From NCBI RefSeq assembly GCF_003253745.1, contig NZ_MZXV01000032.1, positions 806,001-870,000 on the forward strand: 64,000 nucleotides of DNA. Reading direction: 5' to 3'. The notes under the pieces are model-generated. The model was not told the origin of the DNA, searched no databases, and saw nothing but the letters and a program-made list of their open reading frames with translations. This DNA is from Mesorhizobium kowhaii (GTDB lineage Bacteria; Pseudomonadota; Alphaproteobacteria; Rhizobiales; Rhizobiaceae). Shown here one piece after another: positions 36,799-46,642 of this stretch. Numbering within the stretch: position 1 is the first letter of the stretch; every line of letters begins with the position of its first letter. The position numbers and the translations under genes are program-made.

Positions 36799-36934
36799 GT
36801 TTTTACGCAATTCCCAAGGGAAAGCGCTATGCGCTTTTCCCGGGAAAGTCGTTACACACTTTTCCTGGAATTGCTTGTCTGTTGAGCATGATCTTTTCCG
36901 AAAACCGGATTCCACTTTTCGGGATCATGCTCTA
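36799..36934. repeat. Palindromic mosaic repeat (modules C and D)
   Basis: Module C (36799-36876) is an inverted relative of 4912-5000, with CAATTCCC...GGAATTG arms and an inner AAAGCGC-TATG-CGCTTTT palindrome. Module D (36884-36934, GAGCATGATC...GATCATGCTC) matches 11734-11786. The last bases of module D supply the stop codon of engB. Confidence 0.8.
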
Positions 36935-37591
36935 GCCACCATTGGCGGCCAACACGATCGCGGCCTGCAATTCCTCAAGGCCCTCGGCCTTTTCCGAAGA
37001 CGTGGCCAGGACGAACGGAAATGCCGCCGGCCGCTTCTTGATCTTTGCCAGCGTCTCCTCGATCAGCCGCGGCACGCCGGCAGCCTTGATCTTGTCTGTC
37101 TTGGTCAGCACGATCTGGTAGGACACCGCCGCCTTGTCGAGCAGCGACAGCACTTCGTCGTCTTTGGCCTTGATGCCGTGGCGGGCGTCGATCAGCACAT
37201 AGACCCGCTTCAGCGTGACGCGGCCCTTGAGATAGTCGAAGACCAGCTTGGTCCACTCGTCGACCTTCTCCTTAGGCGCGGTGGCGTAGCCATAGCCCGG
37301 CATGTCGACCAGCGCCAAGGGCGGCAGGTCGGCGCCCTCGCCGGAAAATCCATCCGGCACGAAATAGTTGAGCTCCTGCGTGCGCCCCGGCGTGTTGGAG
37401 GTGCGCGCCAGCCCCTTCTGATTGACCAGCGCGTTGATCAGCGACGACTTGCCGACATTCGAGCGGCCGGCAAAGGCGATTTCCGGCGGCCCTTCCGGCG
37501 GCAGGAACTTCATTGCCGGCACGCCGCGGATGAATATCCACCCACGCGTAAACAGTTCGGTGCCGATCACGGTGTTGTTCAGAGCGTTCAA
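36932..37591 (-). CDS. engB: Ribosome biogenesis GTPase EngB (YihA/YsxC)
   Basis: 219 aa. GTPase motifs: G1 [10 protein letters not shown]3 DMPGYGYA, G4 TKTDK, and G2-region [14 protein letters not shown]. The best start is a TTG at 37591: it has GGAGG 7 nt before it and overlaps the stop of the acyltransferase gene as TTGA, while earlier frames lack support. EngB acts in large ribosomal subunit assembly. The stop codon lies at the edge of repeat module D. Confidence 0.94.
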   Translation of the reverse strand: MNALNNTVIGTELFTRGWIFIRGVPAMKFLPPEGPPEIAFAGRSNVGKSSLINALVNQKGLARTSNTPGRTQELNYFVPDGFSGEGADLPPLALVDMPGYGYATAPKEKVDEWTKLVFDYLKGRVTLKRVYVLIDARHGIKAKDDEVLSLLDKAAVSYQIVLTKTDKIKAAGVPRLIEETLAKIKKRPAAFPFVLATSSEKAEGLEELQAAIVLAANGG

Positions 37592-38226
37592 GCTGCTGCC
37601 TCCAGAAGAGAAATATCGGCACCCCTGATAGCATCGAGGTTGCGGCTGATCTTGTCCACCGGCCAGTCCCACCACGCCACCGCCAGCAGCCGCCTGATCG
37701 TCCGGTTGTCGAAACGCAACTTCACCATTTTGGCCGCGTTGCCGGCGACAATCGCATAGGGCGGCACGTCGTGCGTCACCACCGATTTCGCGGCAATGAT
37801 GGCGCCATCGCCGATCGTCACGCCGGGCAGGATCACCGCGTCCATGCCGATCCAGACATCGTTGCCGAGCACGGTGTCGCCGCGCACTTCCTTCGACCAG
37901 GTCGCCGGGTCAAAACCCTTTTCCCAGCCATGGCCGAAAATATTGAACGGATAGGTCGAAAAGCCGGACATGGCGTGATTGGCGCCGTTCATGATGAAGC
38001 GCGCGCCCTCGGCGATGGCGCAGAACCTGCCGATGATGAGCTTGTCGCCAATGAACGGATAATGATGCAGCACGCATTTCTCGGCGAATTTGTCCGGCCC
38101 GTCCGGATCGTCATAATAGGTGAAATCGCCGATCTCGATGTTCGGCGCGCTCACCAGTCCCTTGAGGAAGCCGACGCGGGTGTGCATCGGGATCGGATGC
38201 TTGATGTCAGGGTTGGGTCCGTCCAT
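37588..38226 (-). CDS. CatB/Vat-type hexapeptide-repeat O-acetyltransferase
   Basis: 212 aa left-handed beta-helix protein. The active-site His is in [18 protein letters not shown], and the hexapeptide coils [39 protein letters not shown] are clear. The family includes streptogramin (Vat) and chloramphenicol (CatB) acetyltransferases. True resistance activity cannot be inferred. It is translationally coupled to engB. Confidence 0.9.
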   Translation of the reverse strand: MDGPNPDIKHPIPMHTRVGFLKGLVSAPNIEIGDFTYYDDPDGPDKFAEKCVLHHYPFIGDKLIIGRFCAIAEGARFIMNGANHAMSGFSTYPFNIFGHGWEKGFDPATWSKEVRGDTVLGNDVWIGMDAVILPGVTIGDGAIIAAKSVVTHDVPPYAIVAGNAAKMVKLRFDNRTIRRLLAVAWWDWPVDKISRNLDAIRGADISLLEAAA

Positions 38227-38349
38227 GTCGAGGTCCGTCGATCAATTGGCCGCCAGGCACAGCGAAGTTCGCATGCGCCGGTTCAAAATAGCGTGATCCG
38301 CCCTATAGCACCAATCGGCTGACGAGCTAGCCTTGCGTGGCGGCGTTGC

Positions 38350-38664
38350 TCATTTGCTGCCGCGGCAGATCACGATCGGATCGGAGAGAGCGCTGTCGAA
38401 ACCGCTGCCCTGGTAGACGGTGACGTTCGAAGCCCCGGGCGGTAGCATGAAGGTGCCTTCGACGATTTTCTGATCGCCGGCCGGCGTGTGCAGAGCCCAG
38501 CTATACGTGCAAAACTGAGGCGGCGCCTGGGGTTCGACGTGGCTGCAGTTCAATTGCGCTCCACCCAGCATGGCGGCGCCGCCGCAGCTGACCGCCTCCT
38601 TTGCGAGCGCAATGCCAGGCCATACTGCGAAGGCCGCCACGGTCGCGATCTTGAGCCAATTCAT
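38350..38664 (-). CDS. Small secreted protein of unknown function
   Basis: 104 aa from the ATG at 38664 (GAGG 8 nt before). Signal peptide MNWLKIATVAAFAVWPGIALA, then a mature part of about 83 residues with four Cys (two likely disulfides): SCGG, NCSH, FCTY, ICRG. No known domain recognised. Confidence 0.7.
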   Translation of the reverse strand: MNWLKIATVAAFAVWPGIALAKEAVSCGGAAMLGGAQLNCSHVEPQAPPQFCTYSWALHTPAGDQKIVEGTFMLPPGASNVTVYQGSGFDSALSDPIVICRGSK

Positions 38665-38784
38665 CGTCATATCCTCGTCCGGCAACTGCCTGCTGCCCGA
38701 CCTTTCTGTTGCGCCGCAGCGCGTGCGACATTTTTTCCGAGCGGACTTAGTGCGTCTTGTACGCCGCGTCCAGCAGGATTATGT

Positions 38785-38805
38785 GCATGATGATAATAAG
38801 CATGC
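38785..38805. promoter_or_regulatory. Candidate MarR operator upstream of the efflux operon
   Basis: GCATG-N11-CATGC inverted repeat with an AT-rich centre, 35-55 nt before the MarR start codon. Imperfect outer bases. Position fits an autoregulated marR-emrAB operon, but the site is short. Confidence 0.35.
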
Positions 38806-38839
38806 TCACTAAAAGTCGCACCCAGAAATCCAGCCCCCC

Positions 38840-39304
38840 ATGCCATCGTCACCCAACATCAGCTTCGTGCTGCACGATGTCGCGCGTCTGCTTCGAAAGC
38901 GGTTCGAGCAGCGTTCGCGGGCGTCGGGGCTGACCCGCGCCCAGTGGCAGGTGCTGGCCTATCTGTCCCGGCACGAAGGCATCCACCAGAGCAGACTGGC
39001 CGACCTGATCGAGATCATGCCGATCACGCTCGCCCGGCTGCTCGACAAGATGGAGGCGCGCGGCTTCATCGAGCGCCGGCCCAATCCTGCCGATCGCCGG
39101 GCATGGCTGCTTTATCTGACGCCGCAAGCCCATCCGCTGCTCGAAATCATGCGCAGCAACGGCCAGAAATCGCGTGACGAGGCCTTTGTCGGCCTTTCCG
39201 CGGATGCCCAGCGGCATCTGCTGCAAACCCTATCCCTGATCAAATCCAATCTGCTCGAGGCTTGCGCCCAGCCAGCCGTCGACCGGGAGAAAGTACATGG
39301 CTGA
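38840..39304 (+). CDS. MarR family transcriptional regulator
   Basis: 154 aa. Winged helix at residues ~35-100: RAQWQVLAYLSRHEGIHQSRLADLIEIMPITLARLLDKMEARGFIERRPNPADRRAWLLYLT. First gene of an operon with an HlyD adaptor and a DHA2 permease; overlap with the adaptor gene is 8 nt. Likely the local repressor of this pump. Confidence 0.92.
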   Translation: MPSSPNISFVLHDVARLLRKRFEQRSRASGLTRAQWQVLAYLSRHEGIHQSRLADLIEIMPITLARLLDKMEARGFIERRPNPADRRAWLLYLTPQAHPLLEIMRSNGQKSRDEAFVGLSADAQRHLLQTLSLIKSNLLEACAQPAVDREKVHG

Positions 39305-40586
39305 TTCAACCTCACCCAAACAGCCCGCCAAGGACGAAGCTTCGGATCGGAAGAGCGACCAGATCATCCGGCTGGATAGCGAACGCGAACAGAGGCGAGC
39401 CAACACCGTCATCGCCGGTGACGAACTGGAAGCACCGGTTGCCCTCGAGCCGGCGGCGCTGGAGGCTCCCTCCAAGGAGCCGCAGCCGCAAGCCGCGGTT
39501 GCCGTTGCACCCCCGGCGCCGGTCAAGCCCAGGCGCAGCCTGACACGGCCGATCCTTTTCGCCCTGCTTCCGGTCGCGCTGGTTGTCGGCGGCTATTCCT
39601 ATGTCGTCGGCGGCCAGGTCATGACATCGGACAATGCCTACATCCAGGCGCAGTCGCTCGGGGTTTCCACCGACGTCTCCGGCACCGTCTCCGAGATCGA
39701 CGTGCACGAGAACGAGGCGGTGAAGAAGGGCGACGTGCTTTTCCGCTTGAGGCCGGCCTCCTTCGATACCGCTCTCGCCGCGGCCCAGGCCCAGCTCGGG
39801 ACGGTGCGCAACCAGGTGCTGACCTTGCAGGCAAGTTACCAGCAGTCGTTGGCGCAGATCGAGCAGGCGCAGGCCGATATTCCCTATTTTGAGGCCGCTT
39901 TCAAACGCCAGCAGGATCTGCTCAAGACCTCCACTGCCTCCAAGGCGACTTTCGACAGCGCTCAGCACGACCTCGATGCCGCCCGCCAGAAAGTGTCCGT
40001 CGCCAAGGCGCAGGCACAGGCGACGCTTGCCCAGCTGGGTGGCGACGCCAACCAGCCGGTCGAGAAGAACCCCTTCTACCTGCAGGCCCAGTCGGCCGTG
40101 GACGACGCCCAGCGCAACCTCGACGATGCCGTCGTCAAGGCGCCGTTCGACGGCATCGTCACCAATGTGGATATGCTTCAAGTCGGCAAGTATCTGCCGG
40201 CGTCGCAGCCGGCGTTCAGCCTGGTGTCGGCGACCGACCTTTGGATCGCGGCGGAGCCGAAGGAAACCGAACTGACCTATGTGCGGCCAGGGCAGACGGC
40301 GACGATCAGCGTCGACAGCTATCCAGGTAGCGTCTGGCATGGCACGGTCGCCTCCATCAGCCCGGCCTCGTCGTCGAGCTTCTCGCTGCTTCCGGCGCAG
40401 AACACCACCGGCAACTGGGTCAAGGTCGTGCAGCGCATCCCGATGCGCGTGACGGTCGACGATCCGCAGGGCAAGCCGCCGCTGCGCGGCGGGATGAGCG
40501 TCGAGGTCGGCATCGATACCGGCCATGCGCGCGGCCTGCCGGACTTCGTCACGGATCTCATCAACCGGTTCGAGCAGAAGTCATGA
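39297..40586 (+). CDS. emrA: HlyD/EmrA family membrane fusion protein
   Basis: 429 aa with GGGAG before the ATG. Longer cytosolic N-terminus than the paralogue at 34747, membrane helix near residues ~82-102, lipoyl halves SLGVSTDVSGTVSEIDVHENEAVKKGDVLF and APFDGIVTNVDMLQVGKYL, and a coiled coil between. Periplasmic adaptor of the next permease; overlaps it by 4 nt. Confidence 0.93.
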   Translation: MADSTSPKQPAKDEASDRKSDQIIRLDSEREQRRANTVIAGDELEAPVALEPAALEAPSKEPQPQAAVAVAPPAPVKPRRSLTRPILFALLPVALVVGGYSYVVGGQVMTSDNAYIQAQSLGVSTDVSGTVSEIDVHENEAVKKGDVLFRLRPASFDTALAAAQAQLGTVRNQVLTLQASYQQSLAQIEQAQADIPYFEAAFKRQQDLLKTSTASKATFDSAQHDLDAARQKVSVAKAQAQATLAQLGGDANQPVEKNPFYLQAQSAVDDAQRNLDDAVVKAPFDGIVTNVDMLQVGKYLPASQPAFSLVSATDLWIAAEPKETELTYVRPGQTATISVDSYPGSVWHGTVASISPASSSSFSLLPAQNTTGNWVKVVQRIPMRVTVDDPQGKPPLRGGMSVEVGIDTGHARGLPDFVTDLINRFEQKS

Positions 40587-42130
40587 CCGGCGCGTCCGCG
40601 ACAGGTGGCACATCGGTGATCGCCAATCGCGGCGCCATCACCGCTTGCGTGATCCTGGCCACCATCATGCAGGCGCTGGATACGACCATCGCCAACGTGG
40701 CGCTTCCCTATATCCAGGGCAGCGTTTCGGCGAGCGCCGACCAGATCAACTGGGTGCTGACGTCCTACATCGTCGCCGCGGCCGTCATGACGCCGCCCTC
40801 GGGTTACCTTGCCAATCGTTTCGGCCGCAAACGCGTCCTGCTGACCGCCATCACCGGCTTCGTCGTCGCTTCGGTGCTTTGCGGCTTCGCGCAATCGCTG
40901 CCGCAGATCGTCGGCTTCCGCCTGCTGCAAGGTCTGTTCGGTGCGGCTTTGGTGCCACTGTCGCAGAGCATCCTGCTCGACATCTACAGCGTGGAAGAGC
41001 GCGGCTCGGCCATGGCGCTGTTCGGCGTTTCCATCATGGTCGGGCCGGTGCTCGGGCCGGTCATCGGCGGCTGGCTGACCGAAAATGTCAGCTGGCGCTG
41101 GGTGTTCTACATCAACGTCCCGATCGGCATGCTGGCTTTCGCCGGCGTGTCTATGTTCGTCCAGGAAACCAAGACCGACCTCAAGGCAAGGCTGGACTGG
41201 CTGGGATTCGGCATGCTCAGCCTCACCATCGCATCGCTGCAGATGTTTCTCGATCGCGGCGAGCAGCTCAACTGGTTCTCGTCATCCGAGATCATCGTCG
41301 AGGCGCTGATCTGCGCGTCGGCCTTCTACATCTTCCTCGTCCACACCTTCACCGCCCGCAACTCGTTCGTGAACCCAAGGCTCTTCCTTGACCGGAATTT
41401 CGCCGTCGGCATGGTCTTCATTTTCATCGTCGGCATCACCTATCTCGCCTCGCTGGCCCTGATGACGCCCTATCTGCAGACGCTGATGGGCTATCCGGTG
41501 GTGACGGCCGGCATCGTCATGGGGCCGCGCGGCCTTGGCACCATGGCTTGCATGTTCCTCGTCGGCAGGCTGATCGGCAAGGTGGATACGCGCTGGCTTC
41601 TCCTGACCGGCCTGCTGATCACCGCCTGGGCGATGTACGATATGACCGGCTGGACCCCTGATGTCTCGCAATGGACGATCATCAGCACCGGCTTCATCCA
41701 GGGTGCGGGGCTCGGCTTCCTGTTTGTTCCGCTGACCACCATCACCTTCGCCACGCTGGCGCCGGAGCGGCGCGCGGAAGGCACCGGACTGTACAATCTG
41801 TCGCGAAACATCGGCTCCAGCGTCGGCATATCGGTCGTCACCGCGCTGTTGACGCAGAACGTGCAGGTCAACCACGCCAACATCGCCACCTATGTGACGC
41901 CGTACAACCAGGCGTTCAGCAACCCGGCGATCTTCCAGGCGATGAACCCCTACAGTGCCGCCGGCCGTGCGGCACTCGACGGCGTGGTGACGCTGCAGGC
42001 GACGATCATCAGCTACATGAACGACTTCAAGCTGATGATGATCCTGTCGCTTGCCGCCGTTCCGCTGGTTCTTTTGCTGCGCAAGCCGGTGACGTCGGCC
42101 AAGGTCGACCACAGCGCCGTCATGGAGTGA
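40583..42130 (+). CDS. emrB: DHA2 family MFS drug efflux permease (EmrB-like)
   Basis: 515 aa, 14 membrane helices expected. Signatures ALDTTIANVALPYIQGSVSAS (TM1), RLLQGLFGAALVPLSQS and GPVLGPVIGGWLTENVSWRWVFYINVPIG (motif C). Third gene of the marR-emrA-emrB operon. Only moderately like the pump at 33129, so the two operons are paralogous systems rather than a recent duplication. Confidence 0.94.
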   Translation: MTGASATGGTSVIANRGAITACVILATIMQALDTTIANVALPYIQGSVSASADQINWVLTSYIVAAAVMTPPSGYLANRFGRKRVLLTAITGFVVASVLCGFAQSLPQIVGFRLLQGLFGAALVPLSQSILLDIYSVEERGSAMALFGVSIMVGPVLGPVIGGWLTENVSWRWVFYINVPIGMLAFAGVSMFVQETKTDLKARLDWLGFGMLSLTIASLQMFLDRGEQLNWFSSSEIIVEALICASAFYIFLVHTFTARNSFVNPRLFLDRNFAVGMVFIFIVGITYLASLALMTPYLQTLMGYPVVTAGIVMGPRGLGTMACMFLVGRLIGKVDTRWLLLTGLLITAWAMYDMTGWTPDVSQWTIISTGFIQGAGLGFLFVPLTTITFATLAPERRAEGTGLYNLSRNIGSSVGISVVTALLTQNVQVNHANIATYVTPYNQAFSNPAIFQAMNPYSAAGRAALDGVVTLQATIISYMNDFKLMMILSLAAVPLVLLLRKPVTSAKVDHSAVME

Positions 42131-42212
42131 TGCTTTGGCAGCGGTCGAGGCCGCCCCGAGACCGCGTTCAGTTTCGCCGATCACAGGAACGTGAGCCGAC
42201 CCCAGCCCAAAC

Positions 42213-42244
42213 AAAAAAAGCCCCGGACCAGCCGGGGCTCTTTG
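42213..42244 (-). terminator. Rho-independent terminator of the rpmH-rnpA-yidC operon
   Basis: GCCCCGG-loop-CCGGGGC stem with an A7 tract on the left, which is a T-tract for the minus strand. It lies 14 nt past the yidC stop. On the plus strand only CTCTTT follows, so it is directional. Confidence 0.85.
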
Positions 42245-42257
42245 AAAGAGAGGCCTG

Positions 42258-44072
42258 CTATTCCGCCGGCGACGGTTTCTTTCGAAACAGTGCGACCAGA
42301 TTGTCCCACAGTTCGATCTTGGCGCCCTGGCGCTTCATGATCACGCCTTGCTGGAGGATCGACAGCGTGTTGTTCCAGGCCCAGTAGATGACCAGACCGG
42401 CCGGGAAACCCGCCATCATGAAGGTGAAGATGACCGGCATCCAGGTGAAGATCGCGGCCTGCGTCGGATCCGGCGGCGTCGGGTTCATGCGCATCTGCAG
42501 GAACATGGTAACGCCCATGATCAGCGGCCAGACGCCGATCATCAGCATGTGCGGCAGAGTGAGCGGAACGAGGCCGAACAGGTTGAAGATCGACGTCGGA
42601 TCCGGTGCCGCCAGATCCTGGATCCAGCCGAAGAACGGCGCATGGCGCATCTCGATGGTGATGTAGAGCACCTTGTAGAGCGAGAAGAAGACCGGGATCT
42701 GCAACGCCACCGGCCAGCAGCCGGCCAGCGGATTGATCTTCTCGGTCTTGTACAGCTCCATCATCGCCTGCTGCTGCTTCATCTTGTCGTCCGCGTATTT
42801 CTCGCGGATCTCCAGCATCTTGGGCTGCACCTTCTTCATGTTCGCCATCGACGCGTAGGACTTGTTGGCGAGCGGGAAGAAAATGGCCTTGACGATGACG
42901 GTAGTGGCGAGGATCGCCAGGCCGAAATTGCCGAAGAATTTGTAGAGCGTGTCGATCAGCCAGAACATCGGCTTGGTGATGAAGTGGAACCAGCCCCAGT
43001 CGATCAAGAGGTCGAACCGCTTGATGTGGCGGTCTTCCGCGTAGGCGTTGATCTTGCCGACCTCCTTGGCGCCGGCGAAGATTTCGCTCTCCAGCGTCGC
43101 CGACTGACCCGCATCGACGGTGATCGGGTCGGTCAGGAAGTCGGACTGGTAGCGATGGCGGCCGTCCTCGAAATAGGCGTAGCGCGGCTGGAACGGCTGC
43201 TTCTCGGTCGGCACCAGCGTCACCGCCCAGTATTTGTCGGTGATGCCGAGCCAGCCGTCGGTCGACTTGCCCGGCGTCGCCTGCTTGTCCTTCTCGATCG
43301 ACGCGTATTTGTGTTCCTGCAGGCCTTCCGTGCCGGTGAAGCCGATCAGGCCTTCATGCAGCACATAGGTGCTGGCGACGGCCGGCTTGTCGAACCGGGT
43401 GACACGGCCGTAATTGGATAGCGAGACAGAAGCCGCGCCCGAATTCTGGATCGTATCGGAAACCGTGAACATGTAGTTGGTGTCGACCGAAAAAGTCCGC
43501 TTGAAGGTCAGGCCCTTGTCGTTCGAATAGGTCAGCGTGACCGGCGTTGTCGCGGTCAGCGTCGCATTGCCATCGACGGTCCACACCGTCTCGGGACCGG
43601 GCACCGCGCCGGTCTTGTCGTTGCCGACAAAGCCGATCTCAGCATAATAGCCATTGGGCAGTGCCGCCGGGTTGAGCAGGCTGATCTCGGGCGAATTCTT
43701 GTCGACCGTCTCGGTGTAGTGCTTGAGCTTGAGGTCGTCGAGACGGGCACCGGTGAGGTTGATCGAGCCCTCGAGGCTCGGTGTGTCGATCTTGACGCGC
43801 TTGCTGGTCTCCAGCGCCTGTTCGCGGCCGGCCGGCGTCACGGCGTCGGTGCCGGGTGCGTTGGGAATGGCGCCAGGTGCGACGGGCGTTCCGGTATCGG
43901 CGCCGGGATTGGCGGCATCGGCGGCCTTCTTCTGCTCTTCGACGCGCTGCTGCTCGATGCGGGCCGCCTCGCGCTGCTGCTCGCTGCGCGGCAGCACATA
44001 AAAATATTGCCACACCGCCAGGATCAGCACCGACAGCGCGATGGTGATGAAGAAGTTCCGGTTGTTTTCCAT
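42258..44072 (-). CDS. yidC: Membrane protein insertase YidC
   Basis: 604 aa. TM1 at residues ~5-22 (NFFITIALSVLILAVWQYFYV), a large periplasmic beta domain (~60-355), then the five-helix core with GWFHFITKPMFWLIDTLYKFFGNFGLAIL and VKAIFFPLANKSYASMANMKK, including the hydrophilic-groove Arg region. Inserts and folds inner-membrane proteins with or without Sec. Third gene of the rpmH-rnpA-yidC operon. Confidence 0.97.
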   Translation of the reverse strand: MENNRNFFITIALSVLILAVWQYFYVLPRSEQQREAARIEQQRVEEQKKAADAANPGADTGTPVAPGAIPNAPGTDAVTPAGREQALETSKRVKIDTPSLEGSINLTGARLDDLKLKHYTETVDKNSPEISLLNPAALPNGYYAEIGFVGNDKTGAVPGPETVWTVDGNATLTATTPVTLTYSNDKGLTFKRTFSVDTNYMFTVSDTIQNSGAASVSLSNYGRVTRFDKPAVASTYVLHEGLIGFTGTEGLQEHKYASIEKDKQATPGKSTDGWLGITDKYWAVTLVPTEKQPFQPRYAYFEDGRHRYQSDFLTDPITVDAGQSATLESEIFAGAKEVGKINAYAEDRHIKRFDLLIDWGWFHFITKPMFWLIDTLYKFFGNFGLAILATTVIVKAIFFPLANKSYASMANMKKVQPKMLEIREKYADDKMKQQQAMMELYKTEKINPLAGCWPVALQIPVFFSLYKVLYITIEMRHAPFFGWIQDLAAPDPTSIFNLFGLVPLTLPHMLMIGVWPLIMGVTMFLQMRMNPTPPDPTQAAIFTWMPVIFTFMMAGFPAGLVIYWAWNNTLSILQQGVIMKRQGAKIELWDNLVALFRKKPSPAE

Positions 44073-44086
44073 CGAAAGCCCTTGGC

Positions 44087-44440
44087 CTATCGTGTTCCGC
44101 GCAATCGGCGGGAGAGTTCGGCCTTCAACTGGCCGAACGGAATGGTAAGCACGTCTTCGCGCCCGACGATGACATAGTCATTGCCAGGCGCCATGTCACT
44201 TGCCGCATGCGTACGGACGGCTTCTCGCAGCCGCCGCCGGACGCGGTTGCGGACAACCGCATTGCCGACCTTCTTGGTGACGGTATAGCCGACGCGCGGC
44301 GACAGGCCGTCGCCGCGATCGAGAACCTCAACGAGAAAAAGCCGCCCGCGTCGCTTTTCACCACGACGGACAGCCAGGAATTCCGCGCGCTTCAGAAGCC
44401 GCTTGGGATTTGGTCCCACTGGCTTGCCGGATGCGGGCAA
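44087..44440 (-). CDS. rnpA: Ribonuclease P protein component
   Basis: 117 aa from a TTG at 44440, 16 nt after the rpmH stop; the frame stays open further upstream but only by running through rpmH in another frame. Family motif [28 protein letters not shown] is complete. Partner of the RNase P RNA in tRNA 5' maturation. The exact start is uncertain because no strong ribosome site is seen. Confidence 0.93.
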   Translation of the reverse strand: MPASGKPVGPNPKRLLKRAEFLAVRRGEKRRGRLFLVEVLDRGDGLSPRVGYTVTKKVGNAVVRNRVRRRLREAVRTHAASDMAPGNDYVIVGREDVLTIPFGQLKAELSRRLRGTR

Positions 44441-44456
44441 CGATCTCGTCTTCCGT

Positions 44457-44591
44457 TCAGGCGCTAAGCCGCTTGCGACCGCGGTTGCGGCGAGCTGCGA
44501 CGACGCCGCGACCACCCTTGGTGGCCATGCGGGCACGGAAGCCGTGCCGACGTTTGCGGACGAGTTTAGACGGTTGGTAGGTACGCTTCAT
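44457..44591 (-). CDS. rpmH: 50S ribosomal protein L34
   Basis: 44 aa, the standard L34 length: [20 protein letters not shown] followed by the [21 protein letters not shown] region. First gene of the rpmH-rnpA-yidC operon. Two shadow frames on the same strand overlap it, but this frame is the real one. Confidence 0.98.
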   Translation of the reverse strand: MKRTYQPSKLVRKRRHGFRARMATKGGRGVVAARRNRGRKRLSA

Positions 44592-44712
44592 TTGTTTTAA
44601 TACCGCGGGGTGCGGCCCTTCTTGATTCTGTCACTGTGTAACAGGAGCTTTGCCGGGCCGGCTTTGGCGCGATCGAAACCGCGCCGGGACGAATGGCCCG
44701 AGCGTGAGCGGG

Positions 44713-44741
44713 CTTATAGAAAGAAGGGTTTTGGAAGTCAA
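44713..44741 (-). promoter_or_regulatory. Sigma-70-type promoter of rpmH-rnpA-yidC
   Basis: TTGACT at 44741-44736, a 17-nt spacer, and TATAAG at 44718-44713, on the minus strand. It gives a leader of about 115 nt before rpmH. The rest of the 278-nt gap 44592-44869 shows no gene. Confidence 0.75.
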
Positions 44742-44869
44742 TCCGGCGTCGTCAGGCCGAAGCCGGTCGTCGTTCAGGCCAGTTTATGTTTCAGACCAAG
44801 GATGAAATTGGCAAAAAAGCCGTAATCGCCTAATCTGCGTTGATCAAGTGATTGTGAAGATAGAGTCGC

Positions 44870-46363
44870 ATGAGCGAAACCATACAAGCGGAGGAAAGGA
44901 TCGACACGGCGGCGCCAGCCACCGTGCGCACCGTCCCGCTGTCGCGCGGCCTGTCGACCAAGCTGCTGCTCCTGACCATCGTCTTCGTGCTTCTGGCCGA
45001 AGTGCTGATCTTCCTGCCGTGGATCGCCAGCTACCGGCTGAACTGGCTGAAGGAGCGGCTGAGCACGGCGGCGGCGGTGTCGATCGTGCTGGTGCAAGGT
45101 GAATCCACCTCGCTGTCGCGTACGGCCCAGAACGACGTGCTGATGGCGATCGGCGCCAAGGCGATCGCGGTGCGCGACGGCGGCGTCTCGCGGCTGCTTG
45201 TGGTGGCCGAGATGCCGCCGAAGGTCGACGAACATGTCGACATCGCCTCGATCGGCATGATCAAGGGCATGACCGGCGCGCTCGACACGCTGTTTTTCGG
45301 CGGCAACCGGATGCTGCGCGTTTTCGGCCCGGTCGGCGACAGCGACAAGGAGTTCGAGCTGATCATGCCGGACAACAGTCTGCGCAATGCCATGCTCAGA
45401 TATTCGCGCAATGTCGCCTTCGTCTCGCTGCTGATCTCGCTGTTCACCGCAATGCTGGTCTATGCCGCGATCGACCTGATCATGATCGGGCCGATCCGGA
45501 CGATGACGCGCTCGATGCTGTCCTTCTCCGAGGCGCCCGACGATCCCGGGCGCATCATCCATCCCGCCGCCCGCGCCGACGAGATCGGCGTTGCCGAGCG
45601 CGAGCTGTCGCAGATGCAGGAGCGGCTGCAAAAGATGCTCTCCGAGCAGAAGCACCTTGCCGACCTCGGCCTGGCCGTCTCCAAGATCAACCATGACATG
45701 CGCAACATCCTGGCCTCTGCGCAGCTGATGTCGGACCGCCTGCGCCAGGTCAAGGACCCGACCGTGCAGGCCTTCGCGCCGAAACTGCTGCGCGCGCTCG
45801 ACCGCGCGGTGTCCTATTCCGAAGGCGTGCTCGCCTATGGCCGCACCCAGGAGCCGCCGCCTTCGCGCCGCAGGCTCAGGCTGCGCCAGCTGGTCGAGGA
45901 CGTGCACGGCCTGCTCGACATCGAGCAGGGCATCGAGTTCGTCAACGCCATCGAGCCGTCCTTCGAGGTGGACGCCGATTCCGATCAGCTGTTCCGCGTG
46001 CTCACCAATCTCTGCCGGAATTCCGTGCAGGCCATGGCGTCGGACAATGAAAGCGCGCTGGTCCGCCGCCTGGCGGTGTCGGCCGTGCGCCTGGGCAGCG
46101 TCAGCCGCATCGCTGTCACCGACACCGGCCCCGGCCTGCCACCCAAGGCGCGGGAAAACCTGTTCGCGGCCTTTCGCGGCTCGGCCCGCAGCGGCGGCAC
46201 CGGCCTTGGCCTGGCGATCGCGCATGAACTGATCCGTGCGCATGGCGGCACGGTGGAGCTGGTCGAGAGCATTGGCGGGCGCACCACATTCGCGGTCAGC
46301 ATTCCCGACCAGCCGGTCCGGCTCGACCAGGCCCGCAGCAACGGCCTGCGCCGCCCGGCATGA
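44870..46363 (+). CDS. Orphan membrane sensor histidine kinase
   Basis: 497 aa. Helix ~30-52, a periplasmic domain of about 130 residues, second helix ~183-205, a HAMP-like linker, then a kinase core. The phospho-acceptor His is in AVSKINHDMRNILASAQLM; the N box is LFRVLTNLCRNSVQAM, G1 VTDTGPGLP, and G2 SGGTGLGLAIAHELIRAHGG. The H-box (NHDMRN) is an unusual variant of HExxxP. No response regulator is adjacent, so its partner lies elsewhere. Confidence 0.93.
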   Translation: MSETIQAEERIDTAAPATVRTVPLSRGLSTKLLLLTIVFVLLAEVLIFLPWIASYRLNWLKERLSTAAAVSIVLVQGESTSLSRTAQNDVLMAIGAKAIAVRDGGVSRLLVVAEMPPKVDEHVDIASIGMIKGMTGALDTLFFGGNRMLRVFGPVGDSDKEFELIMPDNSLRNAMLRYSRNVAFVSLLISLFTAMLVYAAIDLIMIGPIRTMTRSMLSFSEAPDDPGRIIHPAARADEIGVAERELSQMQERLQKMLSEQKHLADLGLAVSKINHDMRNILASAQLMSDRLRQVKDPTVQAFAPKLLRALDRAVSYSEGVLAYGRTQEPPPSRRRLRLRQLVEDVHGLLDIEQGIEFVNAIEPSFEVDADSDQLFRVLTNLCRNSVQAMASDNESALVRRLAVSAVRLGSVSRIAVTDTGPGLPPKARENLFAAFRGSARSGGTGLGLAIAHELIRAHGGTVELVESIGGRTTFAVSIPDQPVRLDQARSNGLRRPA

Positions 46364-46642
46364 TCGTGTTCGGGCGCTGTTTCGCCCGATGCTCTCCCCT
46401 CAGGCCCCCGCCCATTTCTCAGGGATCGGTGCTTTTCCCTTCAAGGATTGAGATCGGGCCCTCGACTTCGATGCCGTTTCGAAGCGCCGGAATCCGGGCT
46501 GTGATCGCCGACCAGGGCCCCTGCGACAAAACTTTTGCCGGATCGGCTTGCTTTTCGGAAATTCAGTCGCTAGGGAACACGTCTCGTCGCGGCCGGTCGT
46601 TCACGATCAGATCGCGGGGTCATGGAAAGCATGGCCCATTGC

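Noticed and set aside
44087..44536. Longer rnpA beginning inside rpmH
   Set aside because: The extra N-terminal residues are the rpmH sequence read in another frame; a start after the rpmH stop fits the family length.
46368..46389. Terminator after the histidine kinase
   Set aside because: A CGGGCG/CGCCCG hairpin exists but no T-tract follows, so it is not listed as a terminator.
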